Positions 41,755 to 55,284 are shown, counted from the stretch's first letter. The stretch: 64,000 bases of DNA from Lepisosteus oculatus (GCF_040954835.1 NC_090696.1:75143722-75207721); one strand, 5' to 3'. Notes: generated by a model not told the origin, from the letters alone. A program made the numbers and translations.

Positions 41755-41962
41755 CATGCCTGCGAGCGCCCGGGAGGCTACAGGGGCCACTGTGCAGAGC
41801 CCAGAGAGCCCTGGCTGACTAATCCCACACTATCCTCGGTGAAGCTCCACTGGCTGTGATGCTCACCTGTTGGGGAAGACCCAGTGACGGTCAGCTGACG
41901 ACAATGGCCCAGGCTCGGACCCGTGATCACAGGGTTACCAGCTGAACCAGGTCTGCACATGG
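41755..41962 (-). mobile_element. Possible tRNA-derived SINE, decayed
   Basis: On the minus strand GACCTGGTTCAGCTGGTAAC and GGGTCCGAGCCTGG have the spacing and look of tRNA A and B boxes. The body is not one I can name. Confidence 0.35.
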
Positions 41963-43944
41963 GGAGAAAGGTCTGAGATGAACTACTGTAACTTTTCCCC
42001 TAGCTCCCAAAGGGAGTGGGGTCAGCCCGGCATTGTGCGGCCTCGCTCTGGTTAACCATAGAGGTCTTGGGTATGTGAAGCTACTGAAGTGGAATGAGAA
42101 AGAAAGTGCATTCTTAATGAGGAAAATTAATCCCATCTCAAAGTTTTGTGCTAGAAAGTGTCCTGCAGTTTTACACTTGATGATAGAGGAGAGGATGAAA
42201 CTTTAAAAGTAGGAAGTGCTCCTATATTCTAATTGGGAACACTTTATTTTAACATTTAAATGCGACTTTTGTACTATACATGATTACCACTGGATTCCAC
42301 TTCCCTTGTTAGCGTTGAGAAACAATGGCTCCAACCTCTTGTTCCATAAGTGATGGGCGGCTGATCCCCTTTCACTGATTAATAGCGCATTTTGGACATA
42401 AAAGTCAAACTTTCCCATTGCATTCAGACAGGAAAACCCCATTGTGAACGTCACACTTCCTTTCTTTCTCATTCTAATGTTCTAAGCTCTCGCAACTAAT
42501 CTCAAAATAATAATAAAAATGTATTCGTATTTTGACTTACCGGCATTACACACGGATATCTGTGAGAAGTGTTCTTTGGAAAGGCAAAGACGATTGTTGT
42601 TTATATCAGCATCCACCAGTGAACAAGAACAGAGAAAGACCCCGCGCAGAACAGCCAGAGGATTACAGAAACACAATCCTGGATTTCCAACCACATCTCT
42701 CTCTTTTGAAAGAAATGGAGTTGAAAATTAAAACTGTTAAGTCTGCTCCGCATTAAAGCTTTTGCCCCAGCAAGAGTGTTGTCTTATCTGACTCCAGTAA
42801 CTGCCAGGGTGGGGAGAAGGGTTGATCAAATTATTTCTCAGCTGAAGAGCAGAAGCGCTTGGTGGAATTGTTCTGCAGCTAATGTGGCCTCTGTAGCCAT
42901 GCAGATTGAACCAACGCTTTCATGAATCGGTCCGTAGTCCCAAAGCGAGATTACTGAAGCCGCTTTGTGTTTGCGAAACCCACTGTTGCTGCTTGTAATG
43001 AGACTGAAGCTTTATTGTTGTTCTAATGGCATGTTTCTCTCCAAAAGTGTAATCGTTTGCAGAGGAAGGGAAAATCATTTGTGCAATCAACGCAAGATCT
43101 TTCTTCTGCCAGTACAGTTGAAACTCAGATACCTGTCACAAGGAGTTTTACGTGGAAGCAGGTATAACACTCTTCAAGCAGCAGCAACAAGCAGTAAACA
43201 ACAAAAATAGTTCACTTCCTAATCGCTGCATAACACCAAATCTGTGTGTGTCTGTAGCAAATCTAAAAGGCAAAGTCCAGGCATATTAATAACTTTGTGA
43301 TCGGTGGTACAGGTTTTGGTTTAACTGCTCTTGCACTGTTTGTAACTGAGTGAGACCAGATGCAGTACTTCCGAGAAATCACACTTATGAGGCCTAACAT
43401 AAAAATATATACTGTTATACAGACATCCGGTGTAACATGTTTGTCTTCTGTTGTTTGTTCTGTTTCTACATCCGGTGTAAGAAAGTTCTGCATTAGAAAC
43501 CAAGTGAACTGATCTGTTTTCAGCTGTTGTACAGTACTTGTAGTCAGAGTGATTTAATGCAAATCGAGATGATGGTGAAAGAAATATGGTCACAGATTTT
43601 AAGTTGAAACTGAAACTATCAGGAAAAATAGAAAGAAGATAACAAAACTGTTGACTACCATTTGTGTTACTGCAGTTCCAGCAAAGCTGGATTGCAAGAC
43701 AGCAGACACTGTCCCATCCCTATTATTGTCAAGAAACAAATTGATATACAGTGATACAGTGTCAGGAAAAACAAACAGAGATAGAAACAACCATGTGCTA
43801 AATCAGTGACTAGCGAATTCAGCCTCTTAATTACAGCTGTGGGCAAAATGTGTTATTGGGTCATTTTTAAACATGAAAATAGCTTCAAGCAGGCAGTAAA
43901 GACACTTAGCGGAGTAGAACTGGAGCAGGTCTGCCTCTGTGCCA

Positions 43945-44815
43945 TGCTGGTGGCTGACTGCCCACCCTGTAATCCCCACACAACATTGTGCAATTGGCCA
44001 GGGATGACGGGCATGAAGAAGGCTTCCCGCCGCTCCATTGCTCTTTGCTCTTGTCAACTCTGAGGGGCCAAGCAAGGTGAGATGGGAGACCTCTTGGGAA
44101 AGCCAGGATGCTGTTTTAAATGGTGTGGACCAGTAGGAGGGACGCACCTGTCACGATCGCTAACCCCTCCTCTTAAGGGAGCTCCAGCCCTTCCTCGTTC
44201 CTTCCCATTGTCTGCACCTGTTCCCTATTCCCGTTCCCCTTTAAAAGCCAGACGCTGACCTCACTCCTGGCTTCTCATTGATTTCCGTGTCGTGAGAGCC
44301 CGGGGTCCTGCTGCGTCTGGCTCCGTTATGGTTTTAGTTTCCTGGTCCTGATTCCCTGCCCCGCCGGTCCTGACCCGGTTCTGGTTTTAACTACGGATGG
44401 ATCCCTTGGTCTTGGACTAAACCTCTCGTCTTGGATTCCTCCTCTGGATTTACCCTTGGATTGTTCGCCCTGGATTCACTCCCCCCGGACACTAGCACTG
44501 CATGGACACGCCCCCCTGTCTCCTGACCGACTCCTGCATGATATTTTTCCCCTTGTGTCTTCACTATTCTGGATTGCGTCGTCCGCATAGGGCCCGGAAA
44601 GAACTGTTCGTGACAGCACCCCTTTGGACCATTCACAAATGATCATTCATTTTAGAGTTTCCAAACTATTCTGCCCATATGGTGACCAGGAGCCTGCAAT
44701 ATAGTAGGTTCTGTCCTTCAGATGAGGCAGTAAACTGAGATCTGGACTTCCTGGTCAATAAAGATCTCGTGACCCTGCTAATGAATGTAGGGGTGTGAAC
44801 CCTGGTGTTTAATTT
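43945..44815 (+). mobile_element. Old 5S-derived SINE, split by an LTR
   Basis: A decayed copy: GCCCACCCTGTAA head, GAGATGGGAGACCTC box C-like piece, and after the inserted LTR the pieces GTCCTTCAGATGAGGCAGTAAA and TAGGGGTGTGAACCCTGG. Boundaries are approximate. Confidence 0.65.
44149..44615 (+). mobile_element. Solo LTR of an LTR retrotransposon
   Basis: A 467-bp unit starting TGTCACGATC and ending GTTCGTGACA, so it has the TG...CA ends and inverted terminal bases usual for LTRs. It is flanked by a perfect 5-bp duplication GCACC (44144-44148 and 44616-44620). A TTTTAAAAG TATA-like box lies at about 44240. No internal coding region is present, so it is a solo LTR, orientation inferred from the TATA-like box. 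Confidence 0.75.
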
Positions 44816-46160
44816 TATCTCAAAGCAAATAATAGAAAAATGATTGAGTTCTTTGGTAATTTCTGTCAACTGAGATCTTTATACATCTCAATTATTTTTC
44901 TGAGTTTTAAGCATTTTTTTTTTCACCCAGATGATGTCTCTTTCAGTTCAAATGCTCTTATATACAGTGAATATGGGGAAACACAAGACAGAGATTTTAC
45001 ACACCACCAACGTAGTATAAGGCTTAAATTTCGGCGTGCACAAATTACAATGCCATTAGGGAGCAGGATATAGGTAAGGGAAATGGGTTTGTGGAGTTAA
45101 AATGAACAGATATTCGCTTTCAAACAGACACTGGCAATCAGTCATCCAAGCCTTTGTGACAACCTCTCTGGAGAGAGAGAGATTCTCTCAAAGCTCTTCA
45201 AAGAGATGTCATGGTAAAGTTCGCTCTTGATCAAAGTGGGCTGCTGATAGCACATGAAACCTCGTATGATCTAGCCACTCTGAGTCTTAACTAAGATTTA
45301 AAGTCTCCCGAATCTTAGACTCCTATCTTTCAGTCCTTTCAAATCCTGTCCTCTTAGAGCTCATTGAGCCCACAGAACGTCTGTGAATTCTGCAATTAAG
45401 TACATTGGAATTATCTTAACACTAACATTATCTAAGACATTTCTAGATTTTTCACTAAACGGTAGGTCTCTGTGCACCGCAGTAGTTTTGGTGCCAGTAA
45501 AACGTGTGTTATCCCTGCTTTCCCGTGTGGTTGAAACTCACGAAGGAAAGTAAGGCAAAATGAAAGTAAGCAAAATCTCTGCTATCCTTACTTAATTTGT
45601 ATTCGTTTCTCCGAAAGCATATGGCCATTACCATTGAAACTATTGAACTCAATATGCCTTTATAACACGTCGTATAGGGGACCAGATGATTCTCCTGAGC
45701 TTATTTTGCACTCCCATCAGACTCAGTTTTGTGGTTTTGTTATACAGTATGCCAGACCCTGTCCTTAAGGGAAATAACATCGCCAGCTGCCTTTTTTAGG
45801 TTAGCGATCTCAATCCCATAAGAGAAGTGGATTATTACTGTTCACGCTTCCAGCCTTTTCAAGTTTTTAAGACATGCCTTATGACCTTTTCTAAGACTGT
45901 AAATGTGAGGAGGTACTGAAGCTTGCGCTTGCGACAGTAATCTATAGTAATGCTATTCATAGTGAACAAGCTTATTCAAAGGGTCTACCTTTATTCTTGG
46001 CAGTGCTTATATCTTCAAAAAATGCCAAGCGTACAGTGACTGAAAAAAACATTTTTTTTCATTGGATTTATCGTAATTCTCTATCCACAAATTTGCGCTT
46101 CAACGTGCCTAATCCGTTCATGATGAAGTGGGCTGTGCGTGCGCGATACATTGAGTTACT

Positions 46161-46176
46161 CTGCCACCTAGTGGAC
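46161..46176 (-). promoter_or_regulatory. CTCF-like motif in the WWC2-ING2 spacer
   Basis: Minus strand TCCACTAGGTGGCAG matches the CTCF core and is not inside a repeat I recognise. Confidence 0.35.
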
Positions 46177-47843
46177 ATTAACCCGCAGTACAACGTGTCT
46201 GCGTTCAACAATTCTTAAATGAGCGTTTTTCCAAACATTGATAATTAGTTGCATTCTTAGCAGGTTAGCAGTAATGAGAAGACATGACGGGCCCGTTTCA
46301 CGTCTCTCAAGTTTGAACTTTCCCAATAATTAGTCACAGCCCTGCTACAGTATGTCTTGTTAAAAAAAAAACAGCAGAACACAACATTTAGTTACGAAGT
46401 TGATGATACAACATATTAAATAGAAAATGTAACGGTTGAAGCCGCTCTGTAAAGCACAATCCGCCTACACGCCTCTCAACATGTGGCACAAACTGTTCAG
46501 AACTGAAAACGAGTTCACACAGGCGCCTTTGACAAATCAGACAGGGGTGCTAGTTAGAATCGCGATTTTTCACATCTATTAATGTAGCAGTGCCCACCCG
46601 GAGCCTGGTCCTTTTTCTGCAAGCGGCTCACCAGAACAACGTAGATTTCAGTCTTGGAACGTAATGAGAACACGTTTAAAAAAAATATAAATATATATGT
46701 ACAAATACATACAAATAATTAAGAAAAACAAAAACGAAAATATGTTAAATTTAGAAACTGTGCTTCCATCGTTGTACCAATAATTCCCTAATTAAAATTA
46801 AACTTAGTCAGGTTCATCTGAACGCGATTTGATTTTTTTTTAAAAAAAAAAAGGTCGTTCACTGGCTACAATTAACAAAATAAATGGAGCTAATTCAATT
46901 CCACAGCCCTAGAGCCTCAAAATAATCTCGGTCTAGATTTACAGTTCCGCTGATTTTCGCTCTGAGGGGAATAAAAAGCCTGCATGTTGCACGATGAAAT
47001 CAATATTGCAAAATTTGAGGTTTTTAAGTGGCTTTGAACTAACTCAAAGTCTGAGGAATTGATTTAAAAAAAAGATGTTGCTTCTGTTGTTTAGAACTAC
47101 AGAAAATAGATCACACCTTGCTCGTGGTGTAACGATGGCTGTGCCCCCCGTGCCTTCATCGGGGTCTTTGATAAAATCATACCATTAACGCATCATGCAA
47201 AGCGGTGCTCGGTGCTCACGAGTCTTGCCAGCAACACTCAGGCTTCGTCCTTCACACCCGGCACCGCTGATTGAAGAGCACATGATGCACAAGGCAGCAA
47301 CAGCTCTTGACTTTGGGTACTGTACCTCGCACTAGTCGCTAACACTGACGTACTGTAGCCCTTAATAAACTTGTTATGACTGAGACATGTCTACATTTCT
47401 ACTACTAACGTCTGCTGCATTAGTAGGAAGAGCCATTTACTCTCAGGTTATCGATCCTGTATTGATGGTTTTTCTAAGGGTTGATGGTTTTTGCAAGGGA
47501 TGTATGCGAGAATATGCACCACCTGTACCGAGGCGGTGCCCAGCAAACCTCAGTCACTGGTCTAGTTGATGTTGGCTTGCTGCCCAGGTGTGGAAAGCCA
47601 ACTGCAGTAAATTGTGTGGAGGTGAATGCGGTGCACTGCTGCTCGAAACCATTCTCCAGCTCACAAGGCAGGAGCTGCTGCCAGGGCAGCATGGTACTGC
47701 CTTGGTCCGTGCTGTTCGGTACACAGCGTGGGAGACGCTGTTAGGAGGATGTCTGCTTCATGCTCACTGTGCATGAAGTGGACAAAAGGAGCAGCCTGAA
47801 TAAGCTCAGTAACAATGCGCCCTGGTGCTCAGTATTTTTTTGA

Positions 47844-47885
47844 TGCTCTTTTTGTTGTTGTTGTTGTTGTTGTTGTTGTCGTTGA
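47844..47885 (+). repeat. (TTG)n microsatellite
   Basis: About 13 TTG units with one TCG interruption, in the WWC2-ING2 spacer. Confidence 0.85.
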
Positions 47886-48234
47886 CCAGATTCATACTGA
47901 CGTGACTCCCAAGTGGTCAATTATTTTATTTAAGCACTTGTGCAGTTTACAGCCCCCCAAACTGTCTCTTTCAAAACGACGTGCTGATCGCAGAAGGCAG
48001 TTTGAAACTGTGCTTGCCAAAGCTCTGCACCTTGACTTTAACTGCGCCTGCAGCCCAGCGCTTGGCGAAAACAAGACCCCTCAGGCAACTGGGATCAATC
48101 TCTAGGGCCTAACTCTGAGCATTTACTCTGAGTGAGAGCTGGCCATGGCCAATCACAACACAATTAGAGCAGTGGAGAGCAACATGGACATGGCCTACCA
48201 GTATCAAAGAGTTATTTCAAGCTGTTTGCTTTGA

Positions 48235-48425
48235 ATATTGTATATTTGATCCTGACCTGCTGTGCAGTGGGTCTTCTGCTGAATAATGAGTGCCGTGCAT
48301 CACCCAGGTGGGCACTGGTCTGTAGTGGGGGAAGAAGCAGGTGTTCTCCTGTATGGAAAGGGCTTTGATGTGTTTTGCGATGCAAACTGCTACAGAAAAG
48401 GCAAGGAATTATTATTATGATCTCT
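48235..48425 (+). mobile_element. Fragment of a 5S-SINE-related element
   Basis: GTGCATCACCCAGGTGGGCA and the ending AAGGCAAGGAATTATTATTA resemble the body and tail of the 5S-SINE family. Old and incomplete. Confidence 0.4.
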
Positions 48426-50985
48426 AAACTCTACAAACTGCTCCTCCAATCAGATCCTCCAAAACAACCCAATGCAAGCACAAGGTCAACCATCAGACAG
48501 GCGGCACTACTATAATTAGACTTAGTTCAGAGAGTTTTTTTTAATTCCTTTTAAAACACAAGGATAGTTACTTCTTCCCCAGGCTATGGTACAGACGTCT
48601 TGCTGTTTGAGGTTCAGGAGATATTGTGTAATGCATATACTCCCTGCTCTCTGTCTTTGTTCTGTAATGAATCATGTTCACAATCACATACCAACAGCCT
48701 GACAAATGAACCCTTTTACCCTTCTCCATAGGTGTCATCACTGTGCTTGTAAACCTCATCTTGAAAAGACAGATGTGACAAATGACAGATCTATAAATGA
48801 AAAGGGGCTTTAGTTCAATTGTTACTTTAGAATTGCATCTATACTCCAGAGAAATAATGACAGCAGCAAAATACCTACTAAAATCCGTTCGTCTTCTCAG
48901 CATAAAGAGACGTTCTTACAATGTCTGCTCTGTAAGTACACCTCACATTCAGGGGAAGATGTAATTATGGTGAATACGGAATTGATTTTTGTTTACTCTG
49001 AAAAGAAGATAGTAAAAACATTTTTAAAGTAATTCCTGGCAGAAAATGAGACGTTTTTGAAAATGACAAAAGATTGCAAGTAACATAATTGCCATAATCA
49101 GATTATAAAATCTTGGCAGCAAACTATTACATTTGCTTCTCAAGAAAACTTACTTATTAATTATTCTGGTGATCATTTAAGACAAAAGCACAAATATGGA
49201 CAATGCTGCCATGTATTCCCAGGCAGTGGCATATTATCAGTCATGTCAATGCAATAACCGAATATGTACAGTACAGTATTTCATTTTTCTCTAAGCAAGA
49301 GGCTGCTACCTCACAGCTCTTTCTTCTTGGCTTTTATTACAGACTAAGGTGCCTTCTGTGTGGAATATGCGTGTTCCCCTGTGTCTTTGTGGGTTTCTTC
49401 CAGGGCATCTTTTTGCCAGTCATCAAAGGATGATGTCCAAGGTGAAATCCCATCTCATGCTCTGTGTGTGTCAGGCTGGGCTCTGGCTCTAAAAGAGGAT
49501 ATCGGACGAATAGATTTCTCTCTAAGCAGCATATTGTGAACAGGTTAACAAACAATTGTGACCTTGAATGTCTGAAACCTTTTTTTAAAACAACAAACAC
49601 AACATTAAAGTGCAGCAAATATTAAACAGGTACTGTAATTTTTCCTGCAGAATCAAATGACTCACTGAAAAAATCCAGAAGGAAAGAGTTACATGCTGCT
49701 GCTAGAGTAGTCCCAAAATACAGCTACCAGAGAGAGTACAGAGGAGAGTAAAATGCACGTACAGTATATCTGTCGAAAAGATTGCCAGGCACGGGGATTT
49801 ACGTGTACATCCTGAAACGAGCCACAGAAAAACAAAACAATATGATCATACATTCTGTGATTCGTGAATATACTAGCAATGCATTCGGCTGCATTGATAG
49901 AGCTGGGGAGAGATGTCTGTTTTGTCATGTCTTTTCATCGAGAAATGTTTTGATTTGTGCTGATTCTGTTACCTCCCAGCTCAGGAAATGCGAATGTCGT
50001 GGCATGCTGTCAAAGGCTCAGTAGGCAAGCCAAACTGAATTTGTGATTGTTGGAGACTGAATAACACAATCTTATTACAGCCATGGGGGGTGGGGGGTAT
50101 TTATGAAATGTGCCATACAGCAATTATTATTGCTTTGTTTACCAATAATTACAGGATTGCAATGCAAAATGTATATTAAATAAACAAGAAACCCGAAAAT
50201 AATGCAATGTTAATGCTGACAAAGCTAATAACAAAAGATTATTACACTCTAAGTTGTACAAAACTATATTTCTACATGTGCTTAAATCATTGTTATGCAT
50301 TTTAGTGCTCTTTTTTGGTCCAAAATGTAAGAATCCACAAGTTTCCCATGATTGAGCTAGTTTGCTATTGTGTGCTGTTAAAGAGCTGAATATGAAAACA
50401 TTCTAAAATGCTTTTGAGACATTGCTTATAGCCTATTTTCTAAGATTTACAGCTAAAGGATTAGACCTGAGTTATTCCTAACCCAGCATCCGTAGCCACC
50501 CACTTTTGTACTGGAAAGCTATCGATGAACAGCATGATAATCTGTGCACAGTGAACTACTTTCACACCCACTTAGAGCACAGGGCAAAACCAGCCCTTGG
50601 GCGTTCCTGGGACACTTAGGCAGAAAAGACTTCCCAGCAGATAGGAGACACGGTTACATGTCACACAAGTACACAAGTGATACTCAGCTAACTTACAGCT
50701 GATGACCAGATGGAGTGATGCATCTCTACATGAGATGACTGCCCCATGCTAGTGCAAGGGAGATTTGGGATGGGGCTGGGTAGGGGCACTGTATACTGAC
50801 TTCAGCCAGCTCTTATTGATTCTGAGGAAGCATGAATGAAGGACAACAGCATATGTGAGTGGTGGGAAATTTGAAATGGCTATCTGGCCTCAGCCACTTG
50901 AATTAACAAAGACTGTTAAGAAAACAAGCTGCAAAATTGTTTAAGGTTATCAAAGACTAGACCACATAAAAACCACATGGGTGGT

Positions 50986-51262
50986 GTGGTGTCTCTGTGG
51001 CTCAGGATCTGTGCCTGTGGCTGGAAGGTTGCTGGTTCGTATTCCCCAGCTGGCAGAGGAATCCTACTCCGTTGGGCCCCTGCGCAAGGCCCTTAACCCC
51101 AGCTGCTCCAGGGGTGCCGTATGAATGGCTGACCCTGCGCTCTGACCCCAAGCTTCTCTCTCTGTCTGTGTGTCTCATGGAGAGCAAGCTGGGGTCTGCG
51201 AAAAGACACATTCCTCATACAAGAAATTGTATATGGCCAATAAAGTATGATTTTGTTTTAAT
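50986..51262 (+). mobile_element. tRNA-derived SINE
   Basis: The head has an A-box-like TGTGGCTCAGGATCTG and a B-box-like GGTTCGTATTCC at 51034-51045, followed by the fish SINE body GCGCAAGGCCCTTAACCCCA and a tail ending ACAAGAAATTGTATATGGCC AATAAAGTATG. TGGTGTG occurs near both ends as a possible target duplication. Confidence 0.8.
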
Positions 51263-53999
51263 GGTGTGATTAAATTATTCTTTGATTATCTGAATACTCA
51301 GCAACACTTTGACTCTTGTCGTACCATGGTAAGTTATGGGAATGAAGATGAACCCATATTCAGAGGTCCAGTGTGAAATGTTCATTAGTTTGTTTGGGTG
51401 TTAGGAGTGGAAAGTGGAAAAAAATGAAGAGACTCTTTTTCAGCTGAGCTCAAAATGCAAATTTTCTCAGGGAAAAGTGAAATGCGCTAGAACTCTATCA
51501 AGGTCTAATCGCTGCCTTCTGTCTGCTACAGACAGAGCTTCTGACAGTATCAGGACAGAAGAAAAAACGTCCAAGGCAGATTACATGTCATGAAATGATT
51601 TAACCAAACTCAACACCAGGAAGGTTGCTATGGTTTGGATGTTGGTTGCAATGAAGGAATGTATAGGACACACACACAGCTTGACTGAAGACCATCTTGT
51701 CTTGTTAGGAACGTTATCTGTGAGAGAATGGAATGGAGGTCATTGGTCATCTTTGCTCACACAAGCACAGCGTTTCGTAAGGGCTAAATTCCACCCTCTC
51801 TGCCAAGCTCGATGTTCAGTTAACTATGAATTCAGAAGCAAAAAGCAGTCTAAAAAGCAAAAAGAACAGGTTGGATATCTTGTTTAGTGAAGGAACCCCC
51901 TTTCTCATAGCCTGAATCCTGGTTTTCCCTAAATGATGTCTGCCAGGTAAGCCATTTAAATTCCTTCTGCTCAGGGGAAATTGAGATCAGCTGTCTGTCT
52001 TGGTTTATGCTGAAATAAGTCTTCTGAAAATGTGACTTTAGTATTGACACAGACCACTTTTTATATTTAGAGAGATTCATGTAAAACGTTGTTTTTTTTA
52101 CACAAGCAATTAAAAATGTGAGAATGAGGATAGGCAGTGATTTTAAGAACAAAATTCTTCAAAATCGTAACACTGATGCTCTGGGGATTATTCTAAATGT
52201 AGAACTGATCAACTAAACTGTTCTTCAAACGAGGCAACATAAAAATATCAAAGAAAATGTAGGGCAGGCAGTCTTTTAAAAATGTTTAGATGTTGTACAA
52301 ATTGCCTAACTGTCCTACTTCTTAAAGAAACCAAATTAGTACAGAGACGCCTTGCTCGTAATACTCTAGGTAGCTTTCAAATTCAAGGAAAACACTGCAG
52401 TAAATGAAGAGGTCGGGGTCGCAGTCGTCAAAGATTTTAATTCTGGTGCGGCTTTGAACGCCGGAGGACAATAATAAATACTTTTTATCCAATCGCGACA
52501 GGAGCGGGATCAAACACGTTACGTTTCCTCTAAGGAACGAACTCTATGAGGTCTGTCTTCTGGATACGAATCCATGTACAACAACAGCTGACGCTGCATG
52601 GTTGATAACGACACCCTCTATCTTTATTTTTGCGTTTCACGAAACTACAGTACATAGCACATCCGTGTAAGTGAAAAGGATAATAAAGGCTGTGAACTGC
52701 AGTTGCCCTCTCCTGCCTCTCTTCGTGCACCGCCGACTCTGCCAGGGAATCTACGGGGGGTCACTACAATATAAACATATATAACTGAGTGATAGAAAAT
52801 AATACAGTCATAAGAATTATATTATAATTATATAGTAATAAAAACTATACAATACGTATATAAAAATGCACAGTACATTAAATGGACCAAAGTAAGACAA
52901 GACTAAGAAAAAAAAGTTATAATTATAAGTTTAAAATATCAAATGCTATAGTTAAAAGATGAACTGTAAGAGAATTTAGAAGTATCCACAGTTGCAAACT
53001 CTGGACTGAGCATATGTAAAACTCAACCATGTTTGTCTTTCATTTTTATGTCTGCTGTGGAGGAGATGAGATGGGGAATCGTTTGTACTGTATTTACGTT
53101 TCCACATCACCGAATAAATTGAGGAGGTTCATAAAAATGAAAATGTTTATTGCATCTATGAAGCTATAACGTTTGTGGCTATGATGTAGTCGAAAATATA
53201 TGATGCAAACGAAGATCACATGTGTGATCACCATCGTTACTCGCAATGCAGTATCTTCAGTTAGTTACAGTAATTGAATATTGTGAACCTAAAGTCGAAA
53301 GTAATCAAATATTTTTTCTTCCACCTGACCGTTGTAACAATTCATATTTTCTTTTGATTTCTTTATTGTCATAAATTCAGCTAATTTCATTACACCGATT
53401 TCCTTTGTCTTAACACGCAATTAAGCAAGTATCGGGTTCGGTTATTCCGTTATCAAAAGTGTCCGACTAATGGGAAGTCTTTATTTTTGCTCAAAGCATT
53501 ACTTTACAAATGGATACTTCGGTTCTTTCCACGCATTTATAGGTTTTTTTATTCCTTTTAGAGAAGTTCTGTTTATTTTAAAAATGCCCTGTGCTGTCCT
53601 CAGTGAAATAACCTATGGTTTTTAATTTCAGCTAAATTCGACGAGTTTCTTCTTTTCTCTTTCACCTTGTTTCTCCATTCTAACAGAAAAGTAAAGTATT
53701 TGGGGGGTGAATGTAACTTGAATAAAATAATAATAATGAATAGTAAATATCTGTCGCTCAGATGAAGAGCGAAGCCCGGCCCTATTGCTTTAAAAATACT
53801 TTCCCATGATCCCCCAGGAAAAAAAAAAGCATCGCTCTTGAAATTATTTTCCAGAATGTCAATACGGACAAACACTCAATTAAGAAGAAGGGTTTCCTAT
53901 TCCTATGTCCCGAGACATACGGCGTTGTAACCCTCTTCCCAAAGAAATAACTGTACGCGAGCAATCAGGGGGAAAAAAACCCCAAAGGGGGCGTGTCTG

Positions 54000-54500
54000 G
54001 CATGGTCCTCATTTGTATAAAGTATGTTTTCCAGCTGCAGCGTTGCTTTAAAAGCTCTCGTCCGCGTCCATACCTGAACACTGGGGGCTCATGACCCCCG
54101 AAGCGGGCGCGCACTAATGGGAAAGACGCCTTGGGCAAGAAGGCGGAATAAAAAAAAAAAAAAAAAAAAAAAAAAAGTTATATTCACACCATGAGTGGGT
54201 GCGCCTGCTGCGCTTCGGCGGTATATAACGGCGGGCGTGGCCACTCTGACGTGTAGGCATTCTGGAGACCTGTCTACTAGGCTACAAGCTGGGAACCCAG
54301 TTTCTCCTCCGTGCGCCTAGGGGAAAGTCCCCGGACCCGTGGCAGAGAGTGCCTTTGCGTGAAGCAGCCTGCGGTCTGCACGTCACCACGCCTCAGCTAA
54401 GACGTCCTCGGACCGAGCTGGGTGACGTCAGGCTGCACTCGTCATAGCGGTGTAGTAACGCAGGTGGTGTGTACTTCCAGTGCATCAACAGAACGGGGCT
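54000..54500 (+). promoter_or_regulatory. Isolated CpG-rich patch with TATA box and CRE
   Basis: A GC/CpG-rich stretch in AT-rich sequence 1.4-1.8 kb before ING2. It holds a TATATAA box at 54222-54228, a KLF/SP-like GGGCGTGGCC at 54233-54242, a perfect CRE TGACGTCA at 54423-54430, and a GGGGGCTCATGACCCCC hairpin at about 54083-54099. No protein longer than about 20 residues starts here. It could be a distal ING2 promoter or the start of a noncoding RNA. Confidence 0.4.
54150..54176 (+). repeat. Poly-A tract (27 A)
   Basis: Uninterrupted A run just upstream of the TATA-containing CpG-rich patch. Confidence 0.9.
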
Positions 54501-55256
54501 CATTCCCAGAATGCCGGTTCTTTTAAATTTTGGGTTATCTAATTGCACTTGCACTCAAAGTTTACTTATCAAATGCACAACAATACAGCGTGCAGCGAGC
54601 TGACGCAAAAAATAAAGACCCCCCCCATCACACCCTGACGAAGCACACAACGCGGTGTTTGGTCTGCCGAAAGGAAAATACGAAATAACCATGCCATGTC
54701 TTTACTAAGTTTTTCAATTCGATTATGTTATATTTCCTCTGTTAGAAAAACAGTGCAATAAAAAAATAAACGGATAAAACTTTTAGTTAGAAGAGCGTTT
54801 AGGACTCCAGGTTAATACGAGACTATTTTACGTTAATTAATAACATGGACGACACAAACTGGTTGCGCCTAATTACGTGATTATGGTGCTTTGTTAAATT
54901 GCTGAATACAATCAAAACGATAGTGTCAATCACCGTAGCAAATAAGAAATTAAGTCATTTTGAAACCCACGAGCAATTACGAGTCGTTTAGACTCCAGCG
55001 ACAGTAAACTGCGCCTTAAACAAACTTCCATTCGTCAATTCGATATGGATTTTTTTAGCGGTTATTTAAAAGGTGCTTTAATTTAATCTACACTTCCTGT
55101 TAAGTCACAAATTCGGGATTCCCCCCACAAAACAATGTACAAACCAAACTAAACGTCTGCTAAACGCTAAAACGTCAGTTTATCCGACACCACCAAGAAA
55201 AAGGAAAGGAGAGAGGGAGCACTGTTTACACTATATGTCAATATTTTAGGATATGT

Positions 55257-55284
55257 TTTTGTTGTTGTTGTTGTTGTTGTTGTA
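55257..55284 (+). repeat. (TTG)n microsatellite
   Basis: About 9 TTG units, followed by a repeat-like end CTAATAAAGCACCTTGAATT GCATTGAATG at about 55379-55410. Confidence 0.85.

Larger units (their letters stand above)
36471..54000. other. WWC2-ING2 intergenic spacer
   Basis: About 17.5 kb without a recognisable protein gene on either strand. Besides the repeats listed separately, 38630-38870 and 42500-42960 are of mixed composition and free of obvious repeats, so are the best places to look for conserved noncoding elements. 44800-47400 and 48600-50900 show only AT-rich unique-looking sequence; 51300-53950 likewise, with a very A/T-rich run at about 52760-52990. Confidence 0.5.

Noticed and set aside
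43599..43790. Hydrophobic 63-aa minus frame, possible small membrane protein
   Set aside because: AT-rich sequence often yields such frames; no start context, conservation or neighbour supports it.
51000..51070. Functional tRNA gene
   Set aside because: A and B boxes are present but there is no clean cloverleaf, and a SINE body and tail follow.
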